A stretch of DNA of 64,000 bases. Origin: Maridesulfovibrio zosterae DSM 11974. Lineage in GTDB: Bacteria; Desulfobacterota; Desulfovibrionia; Desulfovibrionales; Desulfovibrionaceae. Under the pieces are notes generated by a model. The model saw only the letters and a list, made by a program, of their open reading frames with translations. It ran no database searches and had not been told where the DNA came from. Location: NCBI RefSeq assembly GCF_000425265.1, contig NZ_AUDC01000010.1, forward strand, positions 124,001 to 188,000, in the 5' to 3' direction. Within the stretch, counting starts at the first letter, position 1, and every line of letters starts with the position of its first letter. Shown piece after piece: positions 31,085 to 40,287 of the stretch. Made by a program: the position numbers and the translations under genes.

Positions 31085-33358
31085 ATGGATCAAAAAAATC
31101 TTCGTATATGGGAAGCTAAATGTACTCAGGAAGAACCTCCAAAATGTAAGGCTAAATGCCCGCTGCATGTCGATGGGCGCGAGATATGCCGAATGCTTTC
31201 AGCAGGAAATATAGATAAAGCATGGGCTGTCATTTGTAAGACTATGCCTTTCCCGTCTGTAACAGCCCGGATATGTGACGGAGTCTGCCAGTCAGACTGC
31301 TTACGTGAAAAAGTTGGTGGCGGAATTGAACTGGCTGCTCTTGAAAGGTTTTGTGCTGATAATGCCAAGCGTACCCCTACAGTCAGAGCATTACCTGATC
31401 GAGGCAAAAGAGTTGCTGTTTTCGGCGCATTCCTTCCTGGAATTGCTGCCGCATGGGACCTTGGAAAAAAAGGATTTACTGTTAAAGTTTATTGCGAAAA
31501 TAAATTTGAAGCATATGAAACTCTACTTAAAGGTAGAGTTGATAAGTTTTTTTTCGAAAAAGAACTTGAACAGCTCGGAAAGATGAACGTTTCTTTTATA
31601 GAAAACAGTTCCCCTACAGCTGAAAAAATTTTTGCTGATCTGGAAAATTTTGATGCAACTTTTGTTGACCCACTAGCCTGCTCGTCCAAACAACTTGGAA
31701 TAAAAAATCCTGACGAAGATACATTGCAAACTGAACAGGCAGGTCTTTTCGCTTCTGCAGAACTCAGCTTTTCCTCTCCCGCCTCAATAATTGCAATCGG
31801 CCGCAAAGGCGCTTTATCTATTGAAAGATACATGCAAAATGCATCTTTAACAGCCGGTAGAGATCGGGACAAACCATTTGAGACAAAGCTTTATACCAAT
31901 ATAAGCAAAGTTGAATCGGTTAAACCTGTTCAGGTTCCGGACACAGGTTATGCTGAAGAGCAGGCTAGAAAAGAAGCCCAGCGGTGTATTTTGTGTGAAT
32001 GTATGGAATGCGTGGACAACTGTGCTTATCTGAAAGAGTTTAAAAGTTATCCCAAAGTTTATGCCAGACAGATATATAATAATGCTGCAGTCGTAATGGG
32101 TACCAGGCTAGCTAATAATCTGATCAACTCTTGTATGCTTTGCGGACTATGTGAAGAAATCTGCCCTGATAATTTTTCAATGAAAGACATCTGTATTGAG
32201 GCAAGGCAGGACCTTGTTGAAAAAGGTCATATGCCTCCTTCTGCCCATGAATTTGCATTAAATGATATGGAATTTGCTGACAGTTCATCCTGTTCACTTG
32301 TTAAACATGAAGGTGGGACGAAAGAAAGCAAACAAGTTTTTTTCCCAGGATGTCAATTAACAGCATCTGATCCAGATGCTGTTGAACGGACCTATAAACA
32401 CCTCTGCGGTACGCTAGGCGGAGGAACAGGGCTGATGCTTCGTTGCTGCGGATCTCCAGCCGACTGGTCAGGCCAAATTGATATGTTCGGAAGAAAAATT
32501 GAATCATTAGAACGAGACTGGGCCTCACTTGGGCGGCCACAAATAATAGCAGCATGTCCTTCCTGTATTGAAAGCCTGCGCAAAGGACTTCCTGAAGCTG
32601 AAGTTGTTTCACTATGGTCCGTGCTAAGTAAAAACATAGATCAGTTCAAACAATCAGGGGAACTAACCGTATCACTTCAAGATCCCTGTTCAGCCAGACA
32701 TAATCATGAACTGATGACCGATGTCAGAGTTCTGCTGAGCGGTATGGATATATCTTTCAATGAACCGGAACTTTCTGGAACCATGACCGAATGTTGTGGT
32801 TTTGGAGGATTGCTCTCAAACGCCAATGAGCCTCTTTCTGCAAAAGTTGCCCAGCGCAGAGCGGATAAACTTGCTGATGACGGTATGACCTACTGTGCCA
32901 TGTGCCGCGACCTAATCGCTAAGACAGGTAAAAGATGCATGCATATGCTGGACATTATTTTCCCGTCAGGAGCTGAAGATCCGGCTTCCCGTCCGGCTCC
33001 GGGGTACTCAGAAAGACGTGAAAACAGAGTTCGGCTGAAAGAACGTATGTTGAACGATATATGGCATGAAAACATTCAACCGCGCCAGACATACGAATCC
33101 ATTAAGATTGAATTTACTGACGAGGCAAGCAAACTTATGGAAGAACGGCGGATACTTTTATCCGACGTGCAAAAAACTATTCAGGCGGTACAAGAATCAG
33201 GTAAGGAACTTGTAAATACTGAAACTGGACATAAACTGGCTTCTTTCCGACCTGTAACAGTCACCTACTGGGTTGAATATGAGAAAGATGAAGCAGACAA
33301 ATATCTGGTTCATAGGGTATGGAGTCATCGCATGTATATTTTAGGAGGTGCATCATGA
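31085..33358 (+). CDS. dicluster-binding / CCG-domain redox protein
   Basis: 757 aa from ATG 31085 (GGAGG upstream; an earlier ATG adds six residues). The N-terminus resembles the Fe-S linker of GltD-type oxidoreductases (C-x3-C-P, RICDGVCQSDC). A flavin-like region follows at about 108-330 but its nucleotide motif reads VFGAFLPGIAAA, not G-x-G-x-x-G. Then come two [4Fe-4S] Cys clusters (CILCECMECVDNC, CMLCGLCEEICP) and HdrB-type CCG domains (CCGSPADW, CCGFGG). A unique C-terminal ~110-residue part follows. It likely moves electrons for MOP maturation or for aldehyde/alcohol metabolism. First gene of a nine-gene cluster also known in D. vulgaris. Confidence 0.8.
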   Translation: MDQKNLRIWEAKCTQEEPPKCKAKCPLHVDGREICRMLSAGNIDKAWAVICKTMPFPSVTARICDGVCQSDCLREKVGGGIELAALERFCADNAKRTPTVRALPDRGKRVAVFGAFLPGIAAAWDLGKKGFTVKVYCENKFEAYETLLKGRVDKFFFEKELEQLGKMNVSFIENSSPTAEKIFADLENFDATFVDPLACSSKQLGIKNPDEDTLQTEQAGLFASAELSFSSPASIIAIGRKGALSIERYMQNASLTAGRDRDKPFETKLYTNISKVESVKPVQVPDTGYAEEQARKEAQRCILCECMECVDNCAYLKEFKSYPKVYARQIYNNAAVVMGTRLANNLINSCMLCGLCEEICPDNFSMKDICIEARQDLVEKGHMPPSAHEFALNDMEFADSSSCSLVKHEGGTKESKQVFFPGCQLTASDPDAVERTYKHLCGTLGGGTGLMLRCCGSPADWSGQIDMFGRKIESLERDWASLGRPQIIAACPSCIESLRKGLPEAEVVSLWSVLSKNIDQFKQSGELTVSLQDPCSARHNHELMTDVRVLLSGMDISFNEPELSGTMTECCGFGGLLSNANEPLSAKVAQRRADKLADDGMTYCAMCRDLIAKTGKRCMHMLDIIFPSGAEDPASRPAPGYSERRENRVRLKERMLNDIWHENIQPRQTYESIKIEFTDEASKLMEERRILLSDVQKTIQAVQESGKELVNTETGHKLASFRPVTVTYWVEYEKDEADKYLVHRVWSHRMYILGGAS

Positions 33359-33570
33359 GTACGTTAAAAGTTCTCGATAAGGACTTTTCATCATGGAAAT
33401 GCTCAGCATGTAACGAAGCATTGAAACCCTCTCCCGTCGCATTAGGATATCTGGACAGCAGATTTACGGTAGAGCTTCCGGCTTGCCCAAAGTGCGGACT
33501 GATACTTATTCCTGAAGAGCTGGCCCTTGGTAAAATGGCAGAAGTTGAAAGTATGCTGGAGGACAAATAA
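33355..33570 (+). CDS. small Cys-containing redox-type protein
   Basis: 71 aa, ATG 33355 with AGGAGGTG upstream, overlapping the preceding stop (ATGA). Two C-x-x-C pairs, CSACNEAL and CPKCGL, suggest a zinc ribbon or rubredoxin-like metal site. The gene always occurs in this Mo-hydroxylase accessory cluster as I know it, but its function is not established. Confidence 0.8.
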   Translation: MSTLKVLDKDFSSWKCSACNEALKPSPVALGYLDSRFTVELPACPKCGLILIPEELALGKMAEVESMLEDK

Positions 33571-33572
33571 TT

Positions 33573-34238
33573 TTGCAGGCAGCCAAATGTGAAACGCCAC
33601 TTTGGGAAAAGGATATCCTGCGCAAAACTGCAGGTAAGACTTTGCGCCCCGGAGGATTTTCTCTCACGGATAGAGGTATATCCATGGCCTGCATTCCTGC
33701 AAAAGGCCGCATTCTTGATGCTGGATGCGGTTTAGGAGCTACAGTTGAACATCTGATCAGCAAACATGATCTTATGGCATATGGTGTAGATAATTCTGCA
33801 CACCAGTTAGCTCAAGCTCCGAAGCATCTGCCACTGATAAATGCAGAAGCTGACAACCTTCCGTATCCTGATTCATATTTTGATGCTCTTATATGTGAAT
33901 GTGTTCTCTCGCTAATGCCCGAAATGGACGGCTGTATTACGGAATTCAAAAGAGTTCTAAAATCTTCAGGCAAACTGATAATTACTGACCTTTATCAGCG
34001 CAATTCTAATCCTAACCCCACAATAAGCGGATCGTGTGCGAGCTCTCCGCTTAACCTCAGCAAACTTGAAGAATGTATAAAAAAAAATAATGCACATATA
34101 GTAACGCTTGAAGATCATTCCAAGCTACTTGCTGAACTTGCAGCCAAGCTCATTTTTGCGGGTGAGCCGAGCATCAGTTTTACTGGAAACTGCTGCAGCA
34201 GGCCCGGCTATATGCTGCTTATTGCCGAAATGAAATAA
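33573..34238 (+). CDS. class I SAM-dependent methyltransferase of the Mo-hydroxylase cluster
   Basis: 221 aa. Motif I RILDAGCGLGATVEHL and motif II YGVDNS, then DALICECVLSLMPEM, as in Methyltransf_11 proteins. Start is TTG 33573, right after the previous stop, with GGAGG about 10 nt upstream. A conserved relative in D. vulgaris is annotated as the DVU_1556 family. Its substrate is unknown; pairing with the radical SAM gene two positions downstream suggests modification of a protein or cofactor needed by MOP. Confidence 0.82.
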   Translation: MQAAKCETPLWEKDILRKTAGKTLRPGGFSLTDRGISMACIPAKGRILDAGCGLGATVEHLISKHDLMAYGVDNSAHQLAQAPKHLPLINAEADNLPYPDSYFDALICECVLSLMPEMDGCITEFKRVLKSSGKLIITDLYQRNSNPNPTISGSCASSPLNLSKLEECIKKNNAHIVTLEDHSKLLAELAAKLIFAGEPSISFTGNCCSRPGYMLLIAEMK

Positions 34239-34255
34239 TTTTTCTGGAGTAAGAT

Positions 34256-34720
34256 ATGAATGACACAGATCTTCGCGTGATGCAGTTGAACGGAACCGGG
34301 TATTGCTGTGCCCAGATATTTATTTTGCTTTGCCTTGATAACATGCAGCGGGAAAATCCAGATCTGGTACGTTCAGCTCAAGGATTGTGCCTTGGTATGG
34401 GTAACTGCTCAGGATCATGCGGGATATTGAGCGGTGGGATTTGCGCTCTTGGACTATATGCAGGAAAAGGAACTGATCAAGAAACACCTGACGATAAATT
34501 CCCACTTCTGGTTGAAACTTTCAAAGACTGGTTTCAGAAAAAAGTAACTTCCCAGTTCGGCGGTATTCGCTGTGAAGATATTCTGGGAGAAAAATGCAGC
34601 ACTCCCAAGCCAGAAAAATGCGGAACTCTGCTGATAGAAGCATATAATGAACTTGTAAAAATTTTACTTGATGCCGGCTTTGACCCAGTAGAGGGAAGAG
34701 AAGAAAGCGATGGTTACTAG
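34256..34720 (+). CDS. C_GCAxxG_C_C family protein
   Basis: 154 aa. Cys pattern GYCCAQ, CLGMGNCSGSCGILSGGICALGLY, then GIRCEDILGEKC and KPEKCGTL matches the C_GCAxxG_C_C (putative redox-active or metal-binding) family. TGGAG precedes ATG 34256. It overlaps the radical SAM gene by 11 nt. It may carry the metal or sulfur site used in cofactor maturation. Confidence 0.85.
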   Translation: MNDTDLRVMQLNGTGYCCAQIFILLCLDNMQRENPDLVRSAQGLCLGMGNCSGSCGILSGGICALGLYAGKGTDQETPDDKFPLLVETFKDWFQKKVTSQFGGIRCEDILGEKCSTPKPEKCGTLLIEAYNELVKILLDAGFDPVEGREESDGY

Positions 34721-36068
34721 TTTTAATATTAATGAGACAGAATCGCTCTGCCCTGTCTGTCTCAAAAAAATACCTGCCCGGCGAGTCACAGAAAAAGGCG
34801 AGTCGCGGATAGTAAAAGAGTGTGCGGAACACGGAAAATTCAGCACCCCTTTCTGGCGCGGTGAACCGGCAATCGATCAATGGTCTCGTCCTAAACTGCC
34901 ATCTACACCTCCGGTGACAGAAGAAACAGAGCGTAAAGGATGTCCCTTTGATTGCGGTCTCTGTCCAGCCCATAATCAACATACATGCACAACTCTTATC
35001 GAAATCACATGGCGCTGTGATCTGGCTTGTAAAGTTTGTTTTGCTTCTGCCGGAAAACCGGTTGCCCCGGACCCGAGCATAGCTGAACTTGATAATTTAC
35101 TAAAAAATATACGTAAAACAGCCGGACCGTGCAACCTTCAGCTTTCAGGAGGCGAACCGGCTGTACGAGATGACCTGCCGGCGATTGCCTCTATTGCCAA
35201 GAGACATGGATTTCCTTTTGTTCAGGTAAACACAAACGGCCTTAGAGTAGCCCGTGAACAGGGGCTTGCGAAAAAATGGGCCGCAGCAGGAGTTGATTCT
35301 GCATTCCTCCAGTTTGATGGAACTCGTGACGATATATATACATCTATCCGTGGCCGTAAACTGTTTGAATATAAAATTAAAGCCATTAAAAACCTGACTG
35401 CTGCAGGAATTGGAGTTGTTTTAGTCCCGACGATTATTCCCGGGGTAAATGACGATAACATCGGTGAAATTATAAAACTCGCTGTTTCATATTCACCAGG
35501 AGTACGCGGAGTTCATTTTCAGCCAGTCAGCTATTTTGGACGTTATCCGAAGCCTCCGTCTGACGATATGAGAATAACCCTTCCTGAGATTATGACCGCA
35601 ATGGAAGAACAAACAGGTGGGATGGTTCACAAATCAGATTACGCCCCCCCGGCCTGTGAACATTCATTATGTTCATTCCACGGGAATTACCTGATAATGG
35701 AGGATGGTTCTCTGAAAAAGCTATCCGCCAAAAAAGAAGGATGCTGCACTCCTCAGCCCGCTTCAGAAGGGGCGGATATGTCCAAAGCCTTTATACGCCG
35801 CCAATGGGCAGCACCGGAAGAGCAAAGTTGCAAATGTCAGTCAGACAAACCCATGGATGACCTTGACCGATTCTTAAGCAGAGCAAAGACACATATTTTA
35901 GCTTTATCTGGAATGGCATTTCAGGATGCATGGACACTTGACCTCGAGCGATTAAAAGGTTGTTGTATCCACGTTGCATCTCCAGAAGGCAAATTGATTC
36001 CCTTCTGTGCATACAATTTGACCGCAATGGATGGTTCCACCCTTTACAGGAGGATCATTGATGGCTGA
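34710..36068 (+). CDS. radical SAM protein of the Mo-hydroxylase cluster
   Basis: 452 aa. N-terminal CPVC zinc-like motif, then a C-x-x-x-C-x-x-C radical SAM cluster site in CDLACKVCF (about residues 107-115), followed by GGEP and the barrel. A Cys-rich C-terminal third (CEHSLC, CC, C-K-C) suggests auxiliary Fe-S clusters, as in SPASM-type enzymes. D. vulgaris relatives are known as radical SAM (seleno)proteins; no in-frame UGA occurs here, so this is a Cys form. Substrate unknown, possibly a cluster-specific cofactor. Start overlaps the upstream gene by 11 nt. Confidence 0.83.
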   Translation: MVTSFNINETESLCPVCLKKIPARRVTEKGESRIVKECAEHGKFSTPFWRGEPAIDQWSRPKLPSTPPVTEETERKGCPFDCGLCPAHNQHTCTTLIEITWRCDLACKVCFASAGKPVAPDPSIAELDNLLKNIRKTAGPCNLQLSGGEPAVRDDLPAIASIAKRHGFPFVQVNTNGLRVAREQGLAKKWAAAGVDSAFLQFDGTRDDIYTSIRGRKLFEYKIKAIKNLTAAGIGVVLVPTIIPGVNDDNIGEIIKLAVSYSPGVRGVHFQPVSYFGRYPKPPSDDMRITLPEIMTAMEEQTGGMVHKSDYAPPACEHSLCSFHGNYLIMEDGSLKKLSAKKEGCCTPQPASEGADMSKAFIRRQWAAPEEQSCKCQSDKPMDDLDRFLSRAKTHILALSGMAFQDAWTLDLERLKGCCIHVASPEGKLIPFCAYNLTAMDGSTLYRRIIDG

Positions 36069-37374
36069 TAACCCTTTAGGAAGATGGCTTAATCTCCGTA
36101 TGGGCCGTGCTCCTGAGCTGAAAACGGTTTCACTGGAAGAATTGCAGGACTGGCAGTTCAGCATGTTTCGGCAAACCATGTTCAATGCAGTTAAATCATG
36201 CCCATTCTATCATGAAAGACTTGCTGGAGTGCAGACAGGTGCTGTGCACAAATCTTCAGACTTGAACAAAATTCCTTTCACCACGGCTGATGATCTGCGT
36301 ACCAGCCCTGAAAATTTTCTTTGCGTATCACAAGATGAAGTTGCCAGAGTTGTTACTCTTGCCAGTTCAGGTTCCAGCGGCCCTCCCAAAAGGCTTTTTT
36401 TCACAGCAGGGGACCTGGAACGCACCATCGATTTTTTCCATTACGGAATGTCACCCATGCTGAACAGCGGGGAAACAATTCTTGCAATTCTTCCCGACTC
36501 GCGTCCGGGTGGAGTCGGCTCACTTTTCGCGGAATCCATATCCAGACTGGGAGGAGAAACTGTCCTTCCGGTCAATCCCTCATGCATCAGTACGATGCTC
36601 AATTTGCTACTTGATTCCCATGCAAGCTGTATTCTTGGCCCGGCTATTCAAATTCATGCTCTCGCAAAACTCATTGAAAGCAAAGGTCTCATTATTAACA
36701 ACGTACATTCGGTACTACTCTGCTGGGATATTCTTCCTGAAATATCAATGAAAACCATATCCAAAGTTTTTGGCTGTAAAATTTTTTCTCACTGGGGTAT
36801 GACTGAAACATGCCTTGGCGGTGGTGTGGATTGCTGTCCCGATTCCGGCATGCACTTGCGTGAACCTGATTTCTTTGTTGAAATAATCAACCCTGAAACA
36901 GGTAAACAGCTTCCTGACGGAACAAAGGGTGAAATAGTTATCAGCACTCTTTCACGCAGAGCAATGCCCCTTATCCGCTATAGAACAGGTGATGTGGGAT
37001 GCATAGCAGAGGATGAATGTTCCTGTGGCCTGCCTATGCGTAGATTAAAAACAGTCGAAGGACGTCTTGACGAGGGCATAATACTTCCCGGCAGCGGCAG
37101 AATGACACTAAACGAACTTAATAGTATTATACTGCCGCATCCTGAAGTTCTCGATTTCAGTGTAGAATATGAACCCGAAAGAATGAAGCTTTCCGTCAAG
37201 CTTGATGTTGCTCCGGAGAGTGTACCTAATAAGAATATCAAAGAATCACTTGTGATGTATCCCAAGCTGCAACAAGCCATAAAAAATCATAATTTAAAAA
37301 TTTCAGCACAGCTTTCCAAACGAGATGGAAGCATTAATTCAGGTTTTGGAAAACGCTCTATAATAATCAAATAA
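36061..37374 (+). CDS. PaaK-like AMP-dependent CoA ligase
   Basis: 437 aa, ATG 36061 with AGGAGG 6 nt upstream, overlapping the radical SAM stop by 8 nt. Adenylation motifs: ASSGSSGPPKRLFF (P-loop), HWGMTETCLGGG, YRTGDVG. Close to phenylacetate-CoA ligases but in the Mo-hydroxylase accessory cluster. Because MOP makes carboxylic acids from aldehydes, it could activate such acids to CoA thioesters, or adenylate a carrier. Substrate unknown. Confidence 0.83.
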   Translation: MADNPLGRWLNLRMGRAPELKTVSLEELQDWQFSMFRQTMFNAVKSCPFYHERLAGVQTGAVHKSSDLNKIPFTTADDLRTSPENFLCVSQDEVARVVTLASSGSSGPPKRLFFTAGDLERTIDFFHYGMSPMLNSGETILAILPDSRPGGVGSLFAESISRLGGETVLPVNPSCISTMLNLLLDSHASCILGPAIQIHALAKLIESKGLIINNVHSVLLCWDILPEISMKTISKVFGCKIFSHWGMTETCLGGGVDCCPDSGMHLREPDFFVEIINPETGKQLPDGTKGEIVISTLSRRAMPLIRYRTGDVGCIAEDECSCGLPMRRLKTVEGRLDEGIILPGSGRMTLNELNSIILPHPEVLDFSVEYEPERMKLSVKLDVAPESVPNKNIKESLVMYPKLQQAIKNHNLKISAQLSKRDGSINSGFGKRSIIIK

Positions 37375-37387
37375 AGGTTGTTCTCTC

Positions 37388-38422
37388 ATGAAAAATTTTT
37401 TCGGCACTATTTGTACTCAACTTAAATCCGGTAACGATCTTATTTTGGCAACCATTGTCAAGAGTTCAGGCTCTACGCCCCGTTCTTCGGGGAGCAAAAT
37501 GATTGTTCTACGTGACGGAAGCATAGCAGGAACAATCGGCGGTGGACTTGTTGAAGCTCTGGTCCAAAAAGAAGCTGCCAACCTGTTTGATACAGGTAAC
37601 AACATTGTCTGCTTCAAAGATTTTGACCTTTCCAATGAGCTTGCTGCAAATGCGGATATGATATGCGGGGGATTTGTTTCAGTCATGCTCGAACATTTAC
37701 CTGCTGATCAAGAAACCATTTCTGCTTTTTCAGAACTTGAAGAAAAACTGAGATTCGGCAAGCAGACAATTCTGCTATCTTGTGCTATAGATAATTCCAT
37801 TCAGGAAAGAAAAACACTTACTGTTGGAAGTCAGATTCCAGAACTAACATTTATCAAAGAATCAGATGTGAATGTCTTACTGGAAAAATCTTTGAAATCA
37901 GGAACTCCTGTACTTGAAGAAGCAAACTCAGGTTTGATCGTTGCTGAAAGCTTCACTCCACAGCCGGACCTTTTTATTTTCGGAGCAGGGCATGTCTCCC
38001 GCCCAACAGCTGAACTGGCATCCTCAGTTAATTTTCACACAGTTGTACTTGATGACCGAGCAGATTTTGCTAATACAGATAGATTTCCTTATGCAGGTGA
38101 AATCCATGTTTTACCAGATTTTGATAATTGCTTTGCTGGTCTTGAAGTTAATGAAAACTCATATATTATTATTGTCACCCGGGGACATCTCCACGACAAG
38201 ACAGTTCTCGGACAGGCCCTTAAAACTCCCGCCCGCTATGTGGGAATGATTGGAAGTACCAAAAAACGTAACGCTATTTACGATGCTTTGAGGGAAGAAG
38301 GCATTGCACAGATTGAAATTGATCGCTGCAACTGCCCTATTGGACTGAGTATCGGAGCACAAACACCAGAGGAAATTGCCGTATCCATTGTGGCTGAACT
38401 GATTCAGAAACGAGCCGGGTAA
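37388..38422 (+). CDS. XdhC-family Mo-hydroxylase maturation factor
   Basis: 344 aa. SGSTPRSSGSKMIVL and IGGGLVEALV at the N-terminus, Rossmann motif FGAGHVSRPTAELA and DDRADFANTDRFP, and MIGSTKKRNAIYDAL at the end match XdhC. These proteins bind Mo cofactor and hand the sulfurated form to xanthine-oxidase-family enzymes, here presumably MOP. AAAGG precedes ATG 37388. Confidence 0.9.
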   Translation: MKNFFGTICTQLKSGNDLILATIVKSSGSTPRSSGSKMIVLRDGSIAGTIGGGLVEALVQKEAANLFDTGNNIVCFKDFDLSNELAANADMICGGFVSVMLEHLPADQETISAFSELEEKLRFGKQTILLSCAIDNSIQERKTLTVGSQIPELTFIKESDVNVLLEKSLKSGTPVLEEANSGLIVAESFTPQPDLFIFGAGHVSRPTAELASSVNFHTVVLDDRADFANTDRFPYAGEIHVLPDFDNCFAGLEVNENSYIIIVTRGHLHDKTVLGQALKTPARYVGMIGSTKKRNAIYDALREEGIAQIEIDRCNCPIGLSIGAQTPEEIAVSIVAELIQKRAG

Positions 38423-38425
38423 TAA

Positions 38426-39562
38426 ATGAACTTTTACGGAATTATTCTTGCGGCGGGCTATTCGTCGCGCATGGGAGAACTTAAGGCGTTGCTGCCTCTT
38501 AACGGCAACACCGTGCTTTCACGATGTATCAGACTGTTAGTTGATGGCGGAATCTCGGATATATTCGTGATCACGGGTCATGAGGCAGAAAAGATCGGTT
38601 CCGAAGTTAAAGCTCTGGGTATGCGTGCTGTTTTTAACCCCAATTTCGACAAGGGCATGTATTCATCAGTCAAAGCCGGAGTAATGGCATTACCCAGTAA
38701 TGCCTCAGCATTTATGGTCCTGCCGGTTGATATACCTCTGGTCCGCTCATCTACAATCAGGGCATTGACCTTTGACTACTCTGACAATCCTACAGATGTA
38801 ATATATCCTAATTTCAAAGGACAGAGAGGCCACCCTCCACTAATAAGCGCAGAACTTATTCCCGAAATTCTGAACCATGACGGGACAGGTGGATTGCGCC
38901 GCGTTCTTGAAAATCATGAATCGTCTGCCCGTGATCTGGATATGCCGGATATTGGAATTCTGCGTGATCTTGATACCCCGCTCGATTATAAGAAAGCTTG
39001 TAAAATTTCACGACGCCGTATCCCACTTCCAGAGGAATGTGCCGCCCTCTGGGAAATAGCCGAAACCCCTGCACAGACCCGTGAGCATTGTATCACAGTG
39101 GCAAATGCAGCCTGTCTTATGGCTGAAGCACTTAACGACGCTAGAAAATTGAAAAAGCCACTTGACTTAAGCATAGTTCATAGTGCGGCGCTTATGCATG
39201 ACGTGGCAAAGCTGAGGCGCAATCATGAGGCTGCAGGAGCTGCTATCCTCGCAGGATATGGATTTTCAGGAATTGCCGACATTGTCGCGTCACATCGTGA
39301 TACAGATATCAAGCCAGAATCACCGCTTACAGAACAGGAAATTGTTTTTCTTGCTGATAAAATGTTTCAAGGAACTGAACTGGTCAGCTTAAGCCAACGC
39401 TACGGTAAAACTCTTCAAAAATGGAGTAATGATCCTGAGGCTGTAAAAGCTATCAGCGGACGCCTGCGAAGAGCCGAAGCACTGCTTAAACGCTATGAAG
39501 ATGAGGCAGGTGTAAAAATGCCTGACTATCTGCTGACCCATATGCACAAGGGGCGAGCATGA
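38426..39562 (+). CDS. MobA/MocA-like NTP transferase fused to HD phosphohydrolase domain
   Basis: 378 aa. Residues 1-~195 are a nucleotidyltransferase: ILAAGYSSRMGELKALLPL, VLPVDIPLV, GQRGHPPLI. This is the MocA pattern, fitting addition of CMP to molybdopterin to make the cytosine dinucleotide that MOP uses. Residues ~215-360 are an HD domain (HCITVANAACLMAEAL, ALMHDVAKLRRNHEAAGAAIL) of metal-dependent phosphohydrolase type. The fusion is known in Desulfovibrio. HD function unknown, perhaps turnover of nucleotide by-products. Overlaps the next gene by four bases. Confidence 0.87.
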   Translation: MNFYGIILAAGYSSRMGELKALLPLNGNTVLSRCIRLLVDGGISDIFVITGHEAEKIGSEVKALGMRAVFNPNFDKGMYSSVKAGVMALPSNASAFMVLPVDIPLVRSSTIRALTFDYSDNPTDVIYPNFKGQRGHPPLISAELIPEILNHDGTGGLRRVLENHESSARDLDMPDIGILRDLDTPLDYKKACKISRRRIPLPEECAALWEIAETPAQTREHCITVANAACLMAEALNDARKLKKPLDLSIVHSAALMHDVAKLRRNHEAAGAAILAGYGFSGIADIVASHRDTDIKPESPLTEQEIVFLADKMFQGTELVSLSQRYGKTLQKWSNDPEAVKAISGRLRRAEALLKRYEDEAGVKMPDYLLTHMHKGRA

Positions 39563-40179
39563 TTGTATTGGTCCGTCACGGTGAGACTGAAAATGCAAAA
39601 GGAAAAGCTATAGGCCATACAGATCTTCAGCTTTCCAGTACTGGAAATATTCAAGCTCAAATGCTCGCCGAATCTTTGAAAGGGGTTAAATTCAAAACAT
39701 TTCTAACCAGTCCGCTGACAAGAACCATGCAGACTGCTGCTTACATAGAAAAGTCTTGTAGAATAACTCCCACGCCCCGAGCTGAGTTGATGGAAATTAA
39801 TCTTGGGAAGTGGGATGGCCTTAGTTACCATAAAATAAAAGAAAAATTCCCTGATGAATATGCTAAACGAGGCCAGGACTTTGCTGGATACCGCCCACCT
39901 GATGGTGAGAATTTTATGGACCTTAAAAAGCGTATAAAATCATTTCTGGATGAATTTTCAAAAAAGCAACAGCCAGCTCTCATAATTACCCATGCAGGAG
40001 TTATCAGGATATTTATGCATCTTGTCCTTGGATTTCCTCTGGAAAACATATTCTGCATAAAACCTTCTCACTGTCATGTAACGATCATGACTGATTCACC
40101 ATCTGGGTATATTTTGAAGGCATTTAACCTTCCTTATGGCCCGGACCTCTCATTAGCTTTTAGAGAAGCAATGCCGTAA
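39559..40179 (+). CDS. histidine phosphatase (phosphoglycerate mutase-like)
   Basis: 206 aa. VRHGETENAKGKAIGHTDLQLSSTG has the R-H-G catalytic motif; SPLTRTMQTA, ELMEINLGKWDG and ITHAGVIRIF complete the fold. It resembles alpha-ribazole phosphatase (CobC) and related enzymes. In this cluster the substrate may be a phosphorylated cofactor intermediate; a cobalamin role is possible since other cobalamin genes lie 18 kb away. ATGA overlap with the upstream gene. Confidence 0.85.
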   Translation: MIVLVRHGETENAKGKAIGHTDLQLSSTGNIQAQMLAESLKGVKFKTFLTSPLTRTMQTAAYIEKSCRITPTPRAELMEINLGKWDGLSYHKIKEKFPDEYAKRGQDFAGYRPPDGENFMDLKKRIKSFLDEFSKKQQPALIITHAGVIRIFMHLVLGFPLENIFCIKPSHCHVTIMTDSPSGYILKAFNLPYGPDLSLAFREAMP

Positions 40180-40199
40180 CCGGACTATATTTTGTAATC

Positions 40200-40227
40200 T
40201 TGACTTCTTTGTTTATGAGGCTAATAA
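40200..40227 (+). promoter_or_regulatory. putative sigma-70 promoter of adh–kinase–regulator operon
   Basis: TTGACT (40200-40205), 16 bp, TAATAA (40222-40227), about 60 bp upstream of ATG 40288 in the only sizeable gap before the gene. Confidence 0.4.
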
Positions 40228-40287
40228 TATATATTAAGTTCAATAATTATAATTTTTTAGACATAATAAGGTTATAGTTGATAAGAT

